Assembly (NCBI RefSeq): GCF_030463565.1 | Contig: NC_134648.1 | Coordinates: 48,174,346 to 48,238,345 of the forward strand | Length of the DNA stretch: 64,000 nt | Direction of reading: 5' to 3' | Source of the DNA: Pelecanus crispus | Taxonomy: Eukaryota; Chordata; Aves; Pelecaniformes; Pelecanidae | Shown: in pieces, positions 38,451-57,289 of the stretch | How positions within the stretch are numbered: the first letter of the stretch is position 1 | How the letters are laid out: each line of letters begins with the position of its first letter | The notes under the pieces: model-generated | The model's input: the letters and a program-made list of their open reading frames with translations, nothing else | The model's database searches: none | What the model was told of the DNA's origin: nothing | Translations under genes and position numbers: made by a program

Positions 38451-39394
38451 CACTTCAGAGTGAACCTTGTAAGGCAGGACAGAAATAACATAAACCACTC
38501 CAAACCAGATTAACCCAACTGCCCTGTTGCATTTCTCCATCTCCTATTCCCAATTTTCTGATTTTTCTCTGTACACATCGATGCTCCATTGCTGCGCCCT
38601 TTTAGTTCCTGGGACTCTTGCAATTGCGAAAGCAGCTTCTGCCTTATCTTTTGCTTTTGCCCTCTCCCAGAAAATCAACCCTGCACACCAATTTGTTGCC
38701 TTTACTCAGGCCAAACATAGCCAAGATCTGTTGAAATTTGGTTTGAAGTGTTGAAAATGGCTAAAAAATTGGCCGGGTGAAGTAAAATTTATACTGGTTG
38801 CAAAACAGTTTGTTGACCAACACAAACAGCAGAGAACTATTTGGGAAAATGAAGGGAACACAAAAGAAATTAGAATGGGCATCTGCTGCCGTCTCCCCAG
38901 GACATCCGAACACAGGGTTTCTTGTACACAAATCATTCCTCTGGTTTGTTATCCTGCCTGGAACGGCAGCCAGTACTGAGCGCTTCAAATGAAGGGGTAA
39001 GAAGCTCTGAAGTGGTTGTTTACAGAATAACCTTCCCATCAGGGGAGTTTCTCTCTAACCCAGACATTTTGTAGCTCTTTTATATCCTGAAGCATGAAAA
39101 AGGATTGCAGCGGTGAAACAGGATTAGATTTTAGGAGGGATTGGCTCTCAGATCTGAGAGTAAAAAGAAAACCCCTGTATTGGAAATAAGGAAACTGGCA
39201 GGGAAAACAAAATACTGCAGGCAAGTAGGGTGAGTTACTGCCATGGAAAGGGTTAAAAAGGCAAAAGGACAGAATTTTACAGAAAAATCAGTGCAGAGAA
39301 AGTACCTTAAATGAAGTCAGCTATTGGGAATGGGATAAAAATGATCTAGCTAATGACTGTTTTTCTTCTTTTAATATTTCTTTTCCAAGGAAAT

Positions 39395-40060
39395 TTCTCA
39401 GAGAACTAAAAGGTAATGAAAATGTTAACATGACAGCTCAGACTGACATAAAGGACTAGTTAGAGAAATGGCATGTAGAGAGCTCAGTGAAGCGAAACGA
39501 TGACTGTCCTACTGGGGTGTAGGAATCAACGGCAAACTGAAGGGTTTGGTTATTTTTGAAGTATCTTGACAAACTAGGGAGGGTGCCAGAGGACTGAGGA
39601 AAAGCAATTGCCGTACCAGTCTTTTAGGGGGGGAGCAGGGAGGAAGCAGTGATCTTGGCAATTATCACCCTTTCAGAATAACTTCTGTTCCTGGTGACAC
39701 GGTGGAATAAACAGAGGCAGGAAAAAAAAATGTAAAAATACAAAGGCTAAGAGATCTATGAGCAATAAGCAGCAGCACAGATTTATAGAGAACAAATCAT
39801 GTCAGACAAACCTGATTACTTCCTCTGATTGAATTTACAAAATTAGCCAAGAGAATGCCACGAACATAATATATCAGGACTTCGGCAAAGCCTTCGATAC
39901 GCTGCCTCGTAAAATGTTATTTGAAAAAGGAACCAGCATTGGCTTGAATGCAAATGTAGCTACCTGGGTTAAAAAAAAAAAAAAAAAAGAACATGAAAGA
40001 TGAGAAATAAAAGCGAATGCTAAGCAAAACTGGACGGTGGCAGGGTCACACCTGGCTTTT
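39395..40060 (+). mobile_element. old CR1 LINE fragment (reverse transcriptase region)
   Basis: Recognisable CR1 ORF2 words occur in order: AGGGTGCCAGAGGACTGAGG (39580), ATAACTTCTGTTCCTGGTG (39677), AACAAATCATGTCAGACAAA (39791), and a segment near 39873-39915 translating as YQDFGKAFDTLPRKML. The last is the palm motif that reads DFSKAFDT in active CR1 copies. Frameshifts and an A18 run near 39971 show it is dead. It ends roughly 0.3 kb before the GPATCH2L CpG island. The 5' boundary is uncertain. Confidence 0.75.
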
Positions 40061-40392
40061 ACTCTGAGGGCTGCCGGTGCTGTGTAAAACGGTGCTAAAA
40101 GAGGTGCAAGGCTTAGGGAGAGGGGAGTAACAGAGAGAGGTTTAATTTAGAACTAATTTCCACCCTGATACACGCAATTAGTATGCCAGCAGCAGAGTTT
40201 GGGTACCGAGTTTACTGGCTGCCGATGAAAAAAAAAATAAAGACAAACCCAAACCAAGCAACTAAAGGGTAAGTATATGGCGAGGGCTGCCCTGTTAGCG
40301 GGTAAATGGTCTGTAATGGCTCCAAGAGCGGCACGAACCACAGCGGAAACCGACGGAGAAGCGACCGACACCCTCACAGCCCCGCGGCCCGG

Positions 40393-40563
40393 CTTGAGGG
40401 GGCGGGACGGGCGGCGGGGCGGGGGTTGGGGCGGCCTGAGGGCCGCTGCGCCGCCGGTCCGGCGGCGCAGCGGCCCTCAGGCCGCCCCAACCCCCGATCC
40501 GCCGGCGCAGCGGCCTGAGGGCCGGGCCAACCCTCGCCCCGCCGCCCGTCCCGCCCCCTCAGG
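40393..40563. repeat. nested GC-rich inverted repeat in the promoter
   Basis: Arms 40420-40457 and 40459-40496 are perfect 38-base reverse complements around a single T at 40458. An outer pair, 40393-40430 and 40527-40562, is a near-perfect reverse complement over about 36 bases. The segment 40502-40526 partly repeats the inner right arm (CCGGCGCAGCGGCC). The whole could fold into a very stable hairpin or cruciform. It may be a real structure or an assembly or sequencing artefact, since long GC-rich palindromes are error-prone. Confidence 0.85.
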
Positions 40564-40589
40564 CGGGGCGGGCGGGGAGGAAGTGGCCC

Positions 40590-40642
40590 GGGGAGGCCGG
40601 AAGCGGCGTTGACGAGGGGCTGGCGGAGCGGGGCGCTGGCCG
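40590..40642 (+). other. GPATCH2L: GPATCH2L exon 1 (5' UTR, start approximate)
   Basis: The first exon is inferred from the CpG island and a consensus splice donor: GCTGGCCG followed by GTGAGTGG, so the exon ends at 40642. It has no ATG in frame with the coding exon and is therefore untranslated. The 5' end is a guess based on the ETS/GC-box cluster and not on transcript evidence. Confidence 0.6.
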
Positions 40643-41558
40643 GTGAGTGGGGTCGGGGTGAGGCCTGAGGGAGGGCGGCGGGTCCGTGAGGGTAGGGCTT
40701 GCCAGCGGGGCCGGGGGTTGTGCGGCAGAAGCAAGCGGCTTCTTCTCAGAGGAGGGAAGGCGGTATGGCCGGGTCCCTGAGGGCGCCCGGACTAAAAGGG
40801 AGGCGGCCTTCCAGCAGCAGGTGCTTCACCGGCGTGGGGGTGCGGGTGTTTCTGAGCGCGGTAGGAGGTGGGGAGAGAAATCCCACGCCTGCAAGGCACG
40901 GGTGGGGAGAGGGAGGTTGTGAGGTGAGGGATTTGGCCAGGGCTTGTGATACTGGCTCCCTGACAGCCCTGAGGTGGAAGGGGTGGGATTTTTTTGGCAG
41001 TAGGAGTTTGGGCTCGGTCTCTTACACCCTGTTCTAAGGAGCACAGGGTCCCGCGCGCCTTGTTGTGCTGTTGAAGTGATGCTGGCTTGCAAACTACCTG
41101 TGTTTACTGTCTCTTTTACTCTCAGCTTTGCTGCTTGTCTACTTTTTGGAAGAGTCAATCAATTTGCCGAGCACACTAAGCCTTCTCTGTGGCTTACCGA
41201 CACCAGGTAGTGAGCTAGTTGCGGGCTTTCATACCCTTAAGATATGTAATAAAGCATGTTGCTTCAACACAAAAGATGCAACCTTAAGGCCTTTCCAGAC
41301 ACACAGCACTTGACCCAACTGCCGCAGTAGCAAGATCTCTGCTACCATGGTTAGAAGAGGGATTTAACCCTTGCAAAAGGAAGGCGTGAGCGTTAGCCCG
41401 AGAAGTGGCAGTTGTCCAGCACTGGGTTATCCCAGGCAACTCCAAAGTAAGTGTGTAACTTCCTTAATGTTATAAATGCTATAACATACTGTAGTCTGGT
41501 GATGTGTGGGTAGCAGCATTTATGTCTGGTGCTAATTGTTTGTTGTCATTGTTAGTAG
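40643..41558 (+). other. GPATCH2L: GPATCH2L intron 1
   Basis: A 916-base intron bounded by GTGAGT and GTTAGTAG. Its first 270 bases belong to the CpG island. No other exon or repeat is recognised. Use of the nearer AG at 41554-41555 would add only three untranslated bases. Confidence 0.7.
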
Positions 41559-42227
<669 letters not shown>

Positions 42228-45153
42228 TGAGATCTCGGTTTCTTCCCTGTGATAGTCAGATGGCCGCCTTGCTTGCAGCTGCTTGTAAATCCTGCGCCTT
42301 GCTTTTAAAAGTTTTTAGCAAAATAATTCAGTGCTGTTCTTTTTGAAGAGGAGAAATATTTCAGCTGCTTCTAAACTGTAGATTTTTTCCAAGCCTTTCC
42401 TGTCAATGCTGTACTGATGACCCAAAACGCTTCCTTGAAAAGTTGGCAAGCTGATATGTTTCTGGCTCCTGTTACACAAGGAGCCCTCTGAAATGTCTGT
42501 GGCCCTGCAGCTACAAAGTGGCATGCTTGTGGCCTGAGGTTTGGAGAGTAAATCCACTGTTGGCACTTGTGCTGCGTGATTGATACGAACTGATCTCAGT
42601 TGCTTGTTTTCAGAAATTACCATTACCATAAGTAGTAATAGAGAACAGACAGATCCCCCATTGTGACCATTAGCCCTCTGTGCAGGTACTGTGTGAACCT
42701 CAGTCAAAACATCTTGTTTGCAGTTCTGCATCTCTGCTCTGGATCTGGAATAAGGTCCTGAAAGGCTAGCTACGGCGAAAATGTAGCGAGATGATAAAGA
42801 AGCTGGGGGGAACTGAAATAATCCTTACAGGATAAGCCTGTGCAAACAGTGGAATCTGGCATGTCTTTGTGTGTCCAGTTTTGGAGAACTTTGATGAATT
42901 TGTGGCAGAATCTCATCCAAGAGGTGAAAACGAGAAATCTTAATGTTATGGTCTGAATTTGTTTGTGTGTCACTCTTGGGAAGTTTTCCTCTTGAGTGTG
43001 ACTTTTATTCTCTCCATAGAAAGTTTGGGGTTATAAAACTGCTTCTGCACAAAGAGATTTTTCACGTTAGAAAAGAAACAACTGCTGAGAATCAAATGGA
43101 GGAGACTTCTTAATGAATGGCATACAGAAAGTGAATAGGGTTATTTATTTGCTAATTATCATTGTGTAAGAAGGCAGGAGACATTGAGGAAATGTTTAAA
43201 ACAAACAAAAAAAAGTATTGTTTTTCATGAAACACGAGGTTTGGAACTGTGCTGTGGGACATTTTGGAGCTAAAAAAATTAAATATGTCCAAAAGGGGGA
43301 TGTGGAGCATAGATTTATCAGGGGCTGATAAGCATTACAGCCCAGATAGAAGATCTGGCTCAGGAAGTCCTTAAACTGCTGACTGCTAGAAGCTGGAGGA
43401 GTATGCAGAGGAAACAGTAGGCCTGTATTTGTCATGTTCTCATATTCTTTCCTCAAGCATCCACTGTAATAGGTACTACCAGAGAGAGGACGGTGGGTTT
43501 GGAAAGTATAATTGTTTGATCCAGTATAATTGTGCATATGTTAAGGTTCATTTTAAGTGTTCTGGCTGTCTAGCTGCTGCAGTTTGTCAGAGTGGACAGG
43601 TGCCACTTGGTTATTGAGGACTTTGTGGATGATAGCTGGAAGTACAAATTTTTCAGTGGTATTTTCTGGGAGACACTGAAAAGCATAGGTTGTAATACGT
43701 CCTCACTGTCCTGATCCAGGGGACCACTATTGCATTTTTACTGAATCAGTGTGATTTGTATGTAACCCTTATAGGGTGGAAGTAGCAAAAAAGTGGTCAT
43801 TTTTTTCTTAAAAAGTGGCTGTGGTTTGCTTAAGAAGTGGGTGCAAAGTAGGCCTTTTCAAGAGACTAGTGGATGTATTTTTGCTACAGGTTGTTAAAAG
43901 CACTTTCATCTTTTCGGAGCTGTTTGCTGGTAGTCCAGGAAAGGGAATGTGCTGAGTAGCCCCTGAATGTTGCATGTCAGTGGTGATGGACTGAGAGATA
44001 CCCTTACTTGATGTGGCAGTGATGGACAGTGTTCCTTGAGTTTTTTTTCCCACCAGTCAGAGTCTGTTCCATCATGTCAAACTTGAACTTAAACCAGCAG
44101 GCTTTCATCCAGCCTTTATTTGTGCCAGCCTTTGAAAGAGTAAATAAACAGCCTTGTCTGGACTATTACTTGAGGACCATGCTGGAAGATTGCTTTGTTC
44201 TGTCTCAGTTGTCCCTTGCTCTCAAACTAATTACTGTGCAAGTGTCTGCATCAAATGACATTTACCATCTGCTGCCAGATCCTTGGGATTCTCGTTGGAA
44301 ATCCAGGGGTTGGAATATTTGACCTCTTCAACACCACATGTGTGATCTGTGCTATGACTCACTAGGGAGGGTCAAAGTTGGAGAGAGAAATGCATACAAC
44401 CCTCTTCACTGCAGAATATCCTTCACAGCAGTGAAGGATCATGCTTTGGTGTCTGCTGCTCTAAATATAGCACTTTGCTGCTAGCAGCAGAGTGAAACTG
44501 GCTGTGCTTACCTCACTCTCACTCTGCTCTAGCTGTTTTTTCTGGTACCGTAAGAGAAGTACTTTGCACAGATGTGTAACAAGGGCATATCCTGAGGAAG
44601 GGAGAAGAAAATTGGATCGTTTATGTATCAGGCTCTCAAGAGAAGGAAGGATGTGCAGGAACATGATGAGGGAACAATGATGGTTCTAAATTGGGTAATG
44701 ACATGACTCAAAGCCTGATACATAAATGATTATGGAAACAGCAGAGGAAGCAAGTGGTCTTCGTTTAAGCAGCCGTTTGTATCTTTGTACAAAGGTGACA
44801 ATTAACTGCTAAGACTGTTAGAAGTAACATGCCCTTCTGTCCCTTAATGCTTTGAGATTCCCCGAAGCTGTAATAAAGCAAAGGCAAATTATATATTGAG
44901 TGCTGAAGTTCTTTCTCTTGTTGGTCTAAGCTGAGTACTCCCAGAACGGTCTGGGTTTGGCTTGAGGGCAGAACAAACCCTAGTACAAGAACTGTCTGAA
45001 AAATCACTTTGAATGATGTGTTTACCAGTGAGAGATGTGCAGTTTGACTAATCTACTCTCAAGTGCCATAACTCTTAACACTTCTTTTTCAAACTGGGGA
45101 TTGTACTGACCCACCAATGCTGTGTGGCTTCACTGGCTTGATGCTGGTATATC

Positions 45154-45764
45154 TGTTGCGGTTTAGCCCTGATAGGCAGCTCGGCCCCACACAGCTGCCC
45201 GCTCACTCCCCCGCAGTGGGATGAGGGGGAGAAGAGAGAGAGAGAGAGAATCGGAAGAGTAAAAGTGAGAAAACCTGTGGGTTGAGATAAAGTAGGTTTA
45301 ATAGGTAAAGCAAAAGCTGTGCGTGCAAGCAAAGCAAAATAAGGAATTCATTCACTACTTTCCACCGGCAGGCAGATGTTTAGCCATTTCCAGGAAAGCA
45401 GCATTCCATCATTCATAACAGTTACTTGGGAAGACAAACACCATAACTCCAAATGTCCCCCCTTCCTCCTTCTTTGCCCAGCTTTTATTGCTGAGCACAA
45501 GGTCATATGGTGTGGGATATCCTTCTGGTCAGCTGGGGTCAGCTGTCCTGGCTGTGTCGCCTCCCAGCTTCTTGTGCACCCGCAGCCTACTTGCTGGCAG
45601 GGCAGTGTGAGAAACAGAGATGGCCTTGGCTCTGTTTAAGCACTGTTCAGCAATAACTAAAACATCAGGGTGTTATCAACACTGTTTTGGTCAGAAATCC
45701 AAAACATAGCACCATTGAGCTACTATGAGGAAAATTCAACTCTATCCCAGCCAAAACCGGTACT
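45154..45764 (-). mobile_element. solo LTR of an avian endogenous retrovirus (copy 2)
   Basis: It is related to the LTR at 16627-17180, sharing both end regions. On plus it shows TGTTGCGGTTTAG at one end, AATCGGAAGAGTAAAAGTGAG, GTTGAGATAAAGTAGGTTTA, and AACTAAAACATCAGGGTGTT toward the other. The middle differs and a (GA)n run lies at about 45232-45250, so it belongs to another subfamily or has diverged. Flanking GTATATC (45147-45153) and GTATTTC (45765-45771) form an imperfect direct repeat, a plausible decayed target duplication. No internal viral genes remain. It is antisense to GPATCH2L in intron 2. Confidence 0.8.
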
Positions 45765-46544
45765 GTATTTCGGCCTGGGAGTGTAACCAGTGCTCATCCT
45801 GAGTGAACAGTACGGTCACTTTACTCTGTGGAAGGGAGCTGTTTCGATGACAGCCTGCAGTGGCAGTCAAGAGCCTGGCTAAGCTGATGAATTGGAAGCC
45901 AGTCTCTCCGTAAAGAAAAAATTCCTCTTTCTTGGAAGGCAAGTGACAAAGACAGAGTGTTCAGCTTCCCCTCCTTCTCCAGCCCAGCCTGACCTTCTGC
46001 AGCCCCTCGGTGCCTCTTGTTTTCTTATTTTTATAGAAAATCAATATCCCTCCTGACACAAACAGTAGCTCAGGCGAAAGAATAAATGGAGGAAACCTGA
46101 GATCTCTGTCCATCACCTCTCACTTTAACTCCCCCAAACTATTTAATTATAAGCGTGCTTTGCTCCAGGTGTTTGTGACAGTGAAATTGCTAAATGAGGA
46201 CCATTTTAACCAAAGATTGGGTGATCAATAACACTCTATAGCAGTAGCTTGTTGGATCAATAGCATTCATTATTTCATGGTTAAGGTAAGTAGCCTCCTT
46301 TGCAAGTGGAGGTCATTAATCAGTGGTTACTGGACCTGCAGAAAGGCTTGTGTAGGAATCTAGTTTGTGTTCAGCCCTGAAGTGTAGAAAGGGGTGGTGA
46401 AGAGGATGAGATCTGTGAAAGTTAGTTCCAGTAAAGCAGTGGCAGTAATGCATATCTATAAGGAACTAAAGAGCTCTCAGTACAACAGGATGCTTAAAGT
46501 ACTGTTAATATGATCTGGAATCTTGACTTAATGCTTTTTCCTTT

Positions 46545-46745
46545 CTCAGGCACCTTTCCTCTGAGGATGCTAAAACCCTTATGAAGCAGTCACTCAATCC
46601 TCGCATCTGCTGCTTGTGAGGACTATTAATCCAGGCTTTCAAAAGGGAAAGCAGACACGCTAAGAGATTTGCCCAGGGTCATACAGTGAGTTGGTAGGAG
46701 AGCTAGGAATGAAACGAATGACTCGTGGTTCTCAGTCCTTGGCCT
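46545..46745 (+). repeat. MIR-like SINE remnant
   Basis: A good match in word order to the MIR core: AGACACGCTAAGAGATTTGC, CCAGGGTCATACAGTGAGTT, GGTAGGAGAGCTAGGAATGA, then CTCAGTCCTTGGCC. These follow the 'ttgcccaaggtcacacagc', 'ggcagagctgggattcgaac' and 'cccagtcc' words. The 5' part (CTCAATCCTCGCATCTGC) also fits. It is the clearest of the four MIR-like fragments in the window. Confidence 0.7.
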
Positions 46746-47084
46746 TAATTGCTATGGTGTATATGTGGGAGGGTGAATGGATGGCCGAACTTTGTGATGG
46801 ATTGATTTGGAATTTGATATTAACTTACATACTGAAATGTGGGAATGATGTACAGACGGTTCATCCTTTAAGTTTAAATGGCCTTGATACAATGATGAAG
46901 ATGCTGAGTTTGTAGATATCCAGCATGATGACTTGATTTGGCTACACTTTAGAGTGCATTTTCTAAGAGCAATAATATGCTCACAAAATGGGGTTTTATT
47001 ACGTGCCTGCAATTCTTTGGGGTGACGCATCTTGTGATCCCTCATCCTTCAGCCTTTTGAATCGAGGGGTCTCCAGTTGATACT

Positions 47085-47210
47085 GGTGTCTAGTATGATC
47101 CAATTTCCCTGGAAAAGAGGGACCCAGAGAGGCTTTCTAAGAGCACACCCTGATCAGAGATTGATTCCAGTGCTGAGTTATACTTTGCATCTAAGGCCTT
47201 AGTGCTTAAG
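47085..47210 (+). repeat. possible MIR-like SINE remnant
   Basis: CCCAGAGAGGCTTTCTAAG, GCACACCCTGATCAGAGATT, GATTCCAGTGCTGAG and GGCCTTAGTGCTTAA resemble a decayed MIR core and tail. It is weaker than the copy 340 bases upstream. Confidence 0.4.
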
Positions 47211-48006
47211 GGGGTGGGCAGTCAGTAGTTTCTGCTTGTTCCAGTATCTCTCAGTTAAATCAAAGGAGGTACTGCCCGAAGTGTCCAAGGATTGATTTAA
47301 TATCAGCATTAAAGCCATCAGATGCTTGGGACTGACCTGAGCATGTACTTCTGCTGCAAATATTCATCCAGCTTTACAGTCAATTAATGGCTTTCTACAC
47401 ATTAACTTCTAGTTTAATTCTTTGGTTCAAGAATTAAGTCTCCTGTAACTGCTTCAGCAAATGCAAAGCGTGCTGTAACGAGGTTGCATTCATCAGCAGC
47501 AAGTCATGCTGTGCTAAGGCATTTAGCTGAAGAGTTGTGAACGTACCAGCTGCTCTTCCCTCCAAATAAAATAAAAGTTGCCATAGATTGAAGGGGGGTT
47601 TATGTACCTATATAACATTTTTGAGGAAAAGGACTCTGAAGTAGAAAACTTCAGAGGGTTTTCGGTAGCTGTTAAGTGACCCAGGGACAGAGTTTTTAAC
47701 TGCACTTAATTTCCTAGTGAATATTCCAGACAATGTCATAGTTAGATTATTAACTCTAGTACCTGAGGCAAATGCCATTGTATTAATTACTTTTTGATAA
47801 CTTAGAACTAGACTAGATACAGGATTCTACTCTTTTTCAAGTGGTGCAGCATTGCTAGGTTTTAACAGAAAGCAATTATGTCCTGTGCTGGAGCCAGCCA
47901 TGTGTCTGAAATGCAATTTCTGCGAGATGTATAAAGCATTTTAGGCTCAGAGAAGCTAGTAAAGTGTAATAAAGTGTTTTTTGTTTTGTATCTGCTGTAG
48001 TCATAA

Positions 48007-54177
<6,171 letters not shown>

Positions 54178-54245
54178 GAGACCTCCATGAGCACTCTGGG
54201 CACCGAGAGGCTAGGTCATATTGTTAGTGATCCGCGCCAGAAAGA
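54178..54245 (+). CDS. GPATCH2L: GPATCH2L coding exon 6 (residues 328-349)
   Basis: This 68-base exon encodes ETSMSTLGTERLGHIVSDPR then QK and leaves two bases (GA, phase 2) at donor GTAAGGCC. Acceptor is TTTGTGTTTCAG. The peptide matches GPATCH2L closely. The phase-2 end matters because both candidate next exons (55057-55096 and 55149-55203) accept it in frame: GA plus T gives Asp, GA plus A gives Glu. Confidence 0.95.
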
Positions 54246-55056
54246 GTAAGGCCCTTAACAACTGTTGCGTAGAACTTTGGGAGGGGAGGAAGAACTGTAG
54301 GGTCCTCTTCCCTCCTGGGACTGAAGGGAATGAAGAGCTGGGTGGTAACTTAAGCATGCAGTGACTTGTGGAATGGGAGACAGTCCTCTACTGATTGACT
54401 TCTCCATTTTCTTATTTGCAACTGCTGACTTCTCTTTTGTTTATAAGGCTGCCCCAGTGTGTGGACGCTGCTCAGATGCCCTTCTGGTTACAGTCAGCTT
54501 TTTCTTTCCCCCTCCCATATAATGTGCGATTGCAATAACTGCAGATCTTCTGCACAGTATAAGATGACTGAGCCCTGTATGTTGGTTATTTAAAAAGCGT
54601 CTGTGTGGAGTCACACTATGGGTGCATACCCAGATGGCAGAAATGATGCTGACAAGGCAGCTGTGAAATTCCTTTCTCTTTCTTTGGCGTTCTGTCTTCT
54701 TCCCCAATTAGTATATTTAAATTGTAGTCAGCACCGGAGATAGTTATGGCGCGTATCCTTTGGCATCCCTCTAATGCTATTCTTGTTGGGCAATGGATAG
54801 GTAAGGGTGGCACCTCTTGACTGTAGTGCAGTGGGTCCAGCCTTCACCAGCTGTTGGCATCCAGTTTTCTTCCTTGGATCTGAAATTCGTTGTTTTTAAT
54901 ATGAGTCCTGCTGATGTTTAATCTTTCTCCTTCTCCCTCCATCTTTGTTCTTCCCTTCCCCTTCTCTCCCTACCTGCAACCCTCCTTTTTTTTTCCCTCA
55001 TGTTCTCTCCTTCCTTGGCATTGCTCCCACCTGTCCTTTCGACTGCCTCCTTCCAG
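54246..55056 (+). other. GPATCH2L: GPATCH2L intron 6 with long pyrimidine tract
   Basis: An 811-base intron. Its last 140 bases (about 54918-55056) are an almost continuous pyrimidine tract with many CUUCC, UUCUU and CUCUC words, far longer than a normal 3' splice site needs. Such tracts bind PTB-family splicing regulators. Here that would bear on the choice between the two exons that follow. Confidence 0.75.
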
Positions 55057-55096
55057 TTTTTGGTTACCATCCGTGGGGAAGAGAGATCGCAACCAG
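55057..55096 (+). CDS. GPATCH2L: GPATCH2L coding exon 7a (residues 350-363)
   Basis: This 40-base exon encodes DFWLPSVGKRDRNQ, the first residue being completed from exon 6. It matches the standard GPATCH2L sequence. Acceptor is CTCCTTCCAG and donor CAG followed by GTAAGCTG. It ends on a codon boundary. Only 52 bases after it another good acceptor opens the exon-like segment 55149-55203, so the two are probably alternatives. Confidence 0.93.
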
Positions 55097-55148
55097 GTAA
55101 GCTGACTCTGCTCTACCTTTTTTATTTTCTTGGTTTCCTTCTCTCTAG

Positions 55149-55203
55149 AAAGAACAAAGTGCCGGCTTCTGATTTCCCACACACTGTGGCCTGTGCACAT
55201 GAG
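55149..55203 (+). CDS. GPATCH2L: GPATCH2L candidate alternative exon 7b
   Basis: A 55-base segment between a strong acceptor (pyrimidine tract 55113-55146, then AG at 55147-55148) and a consensus donor (GAG followed by GTAAGGC). Joined to exon 6 it reads EKNKVPASDFPHTVACAHE with no stop and returns to phase 0, exactly as exon 7a does, so it can replace 7a without shifting exon 8. Joined after exon 7a it hits TGA after seven codons. The 52-base gap from 7a is below the usual minimum vertebrate intron. Whether this exon is already annotated in other species I cannot check. Confidence 0.65.

Positions 55204-57289
<2,086 letters not shown>

Larger units (their letters stand above)
40310..40910 (+). 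promoter_or_regulatory. GPATCH2L: GPATCH2L CpG-island promoter
   Basis: A sharp rise in GC and CpG begins near 40310 and fades after about 40910, surrounding the inferred first exon. GC boxes (GGGGCGGG type) recur at 40399, 40417 and 40563-40577, and ETS-type sites GAGGAAGTGG (40577) and CCGGAAGCGG (40597) sit just upstream of or in exon 1. There is no TATA box. This is the usual architecture of a broadly expressed housekeeping-type gene. The transcription start cannot be fixed from sequence; about 40590-40615 is likely. Confidence 0.8.

Noticed and set aside
1..40300. Exons of IFT43 or TGFB3, expected upstream neighbours in the human locus
   Set aside because: No segment encoding their characteristic peptides was found. 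The intergenic distance in this bird may place them before base 1.
44029..44322. 97-codon frame in GPATCH2L intron 2
   Set aside because: It has a plausible-looking peptide but no splice acceptor/donor pair in a compatible phase and no resemblance to the known protein.
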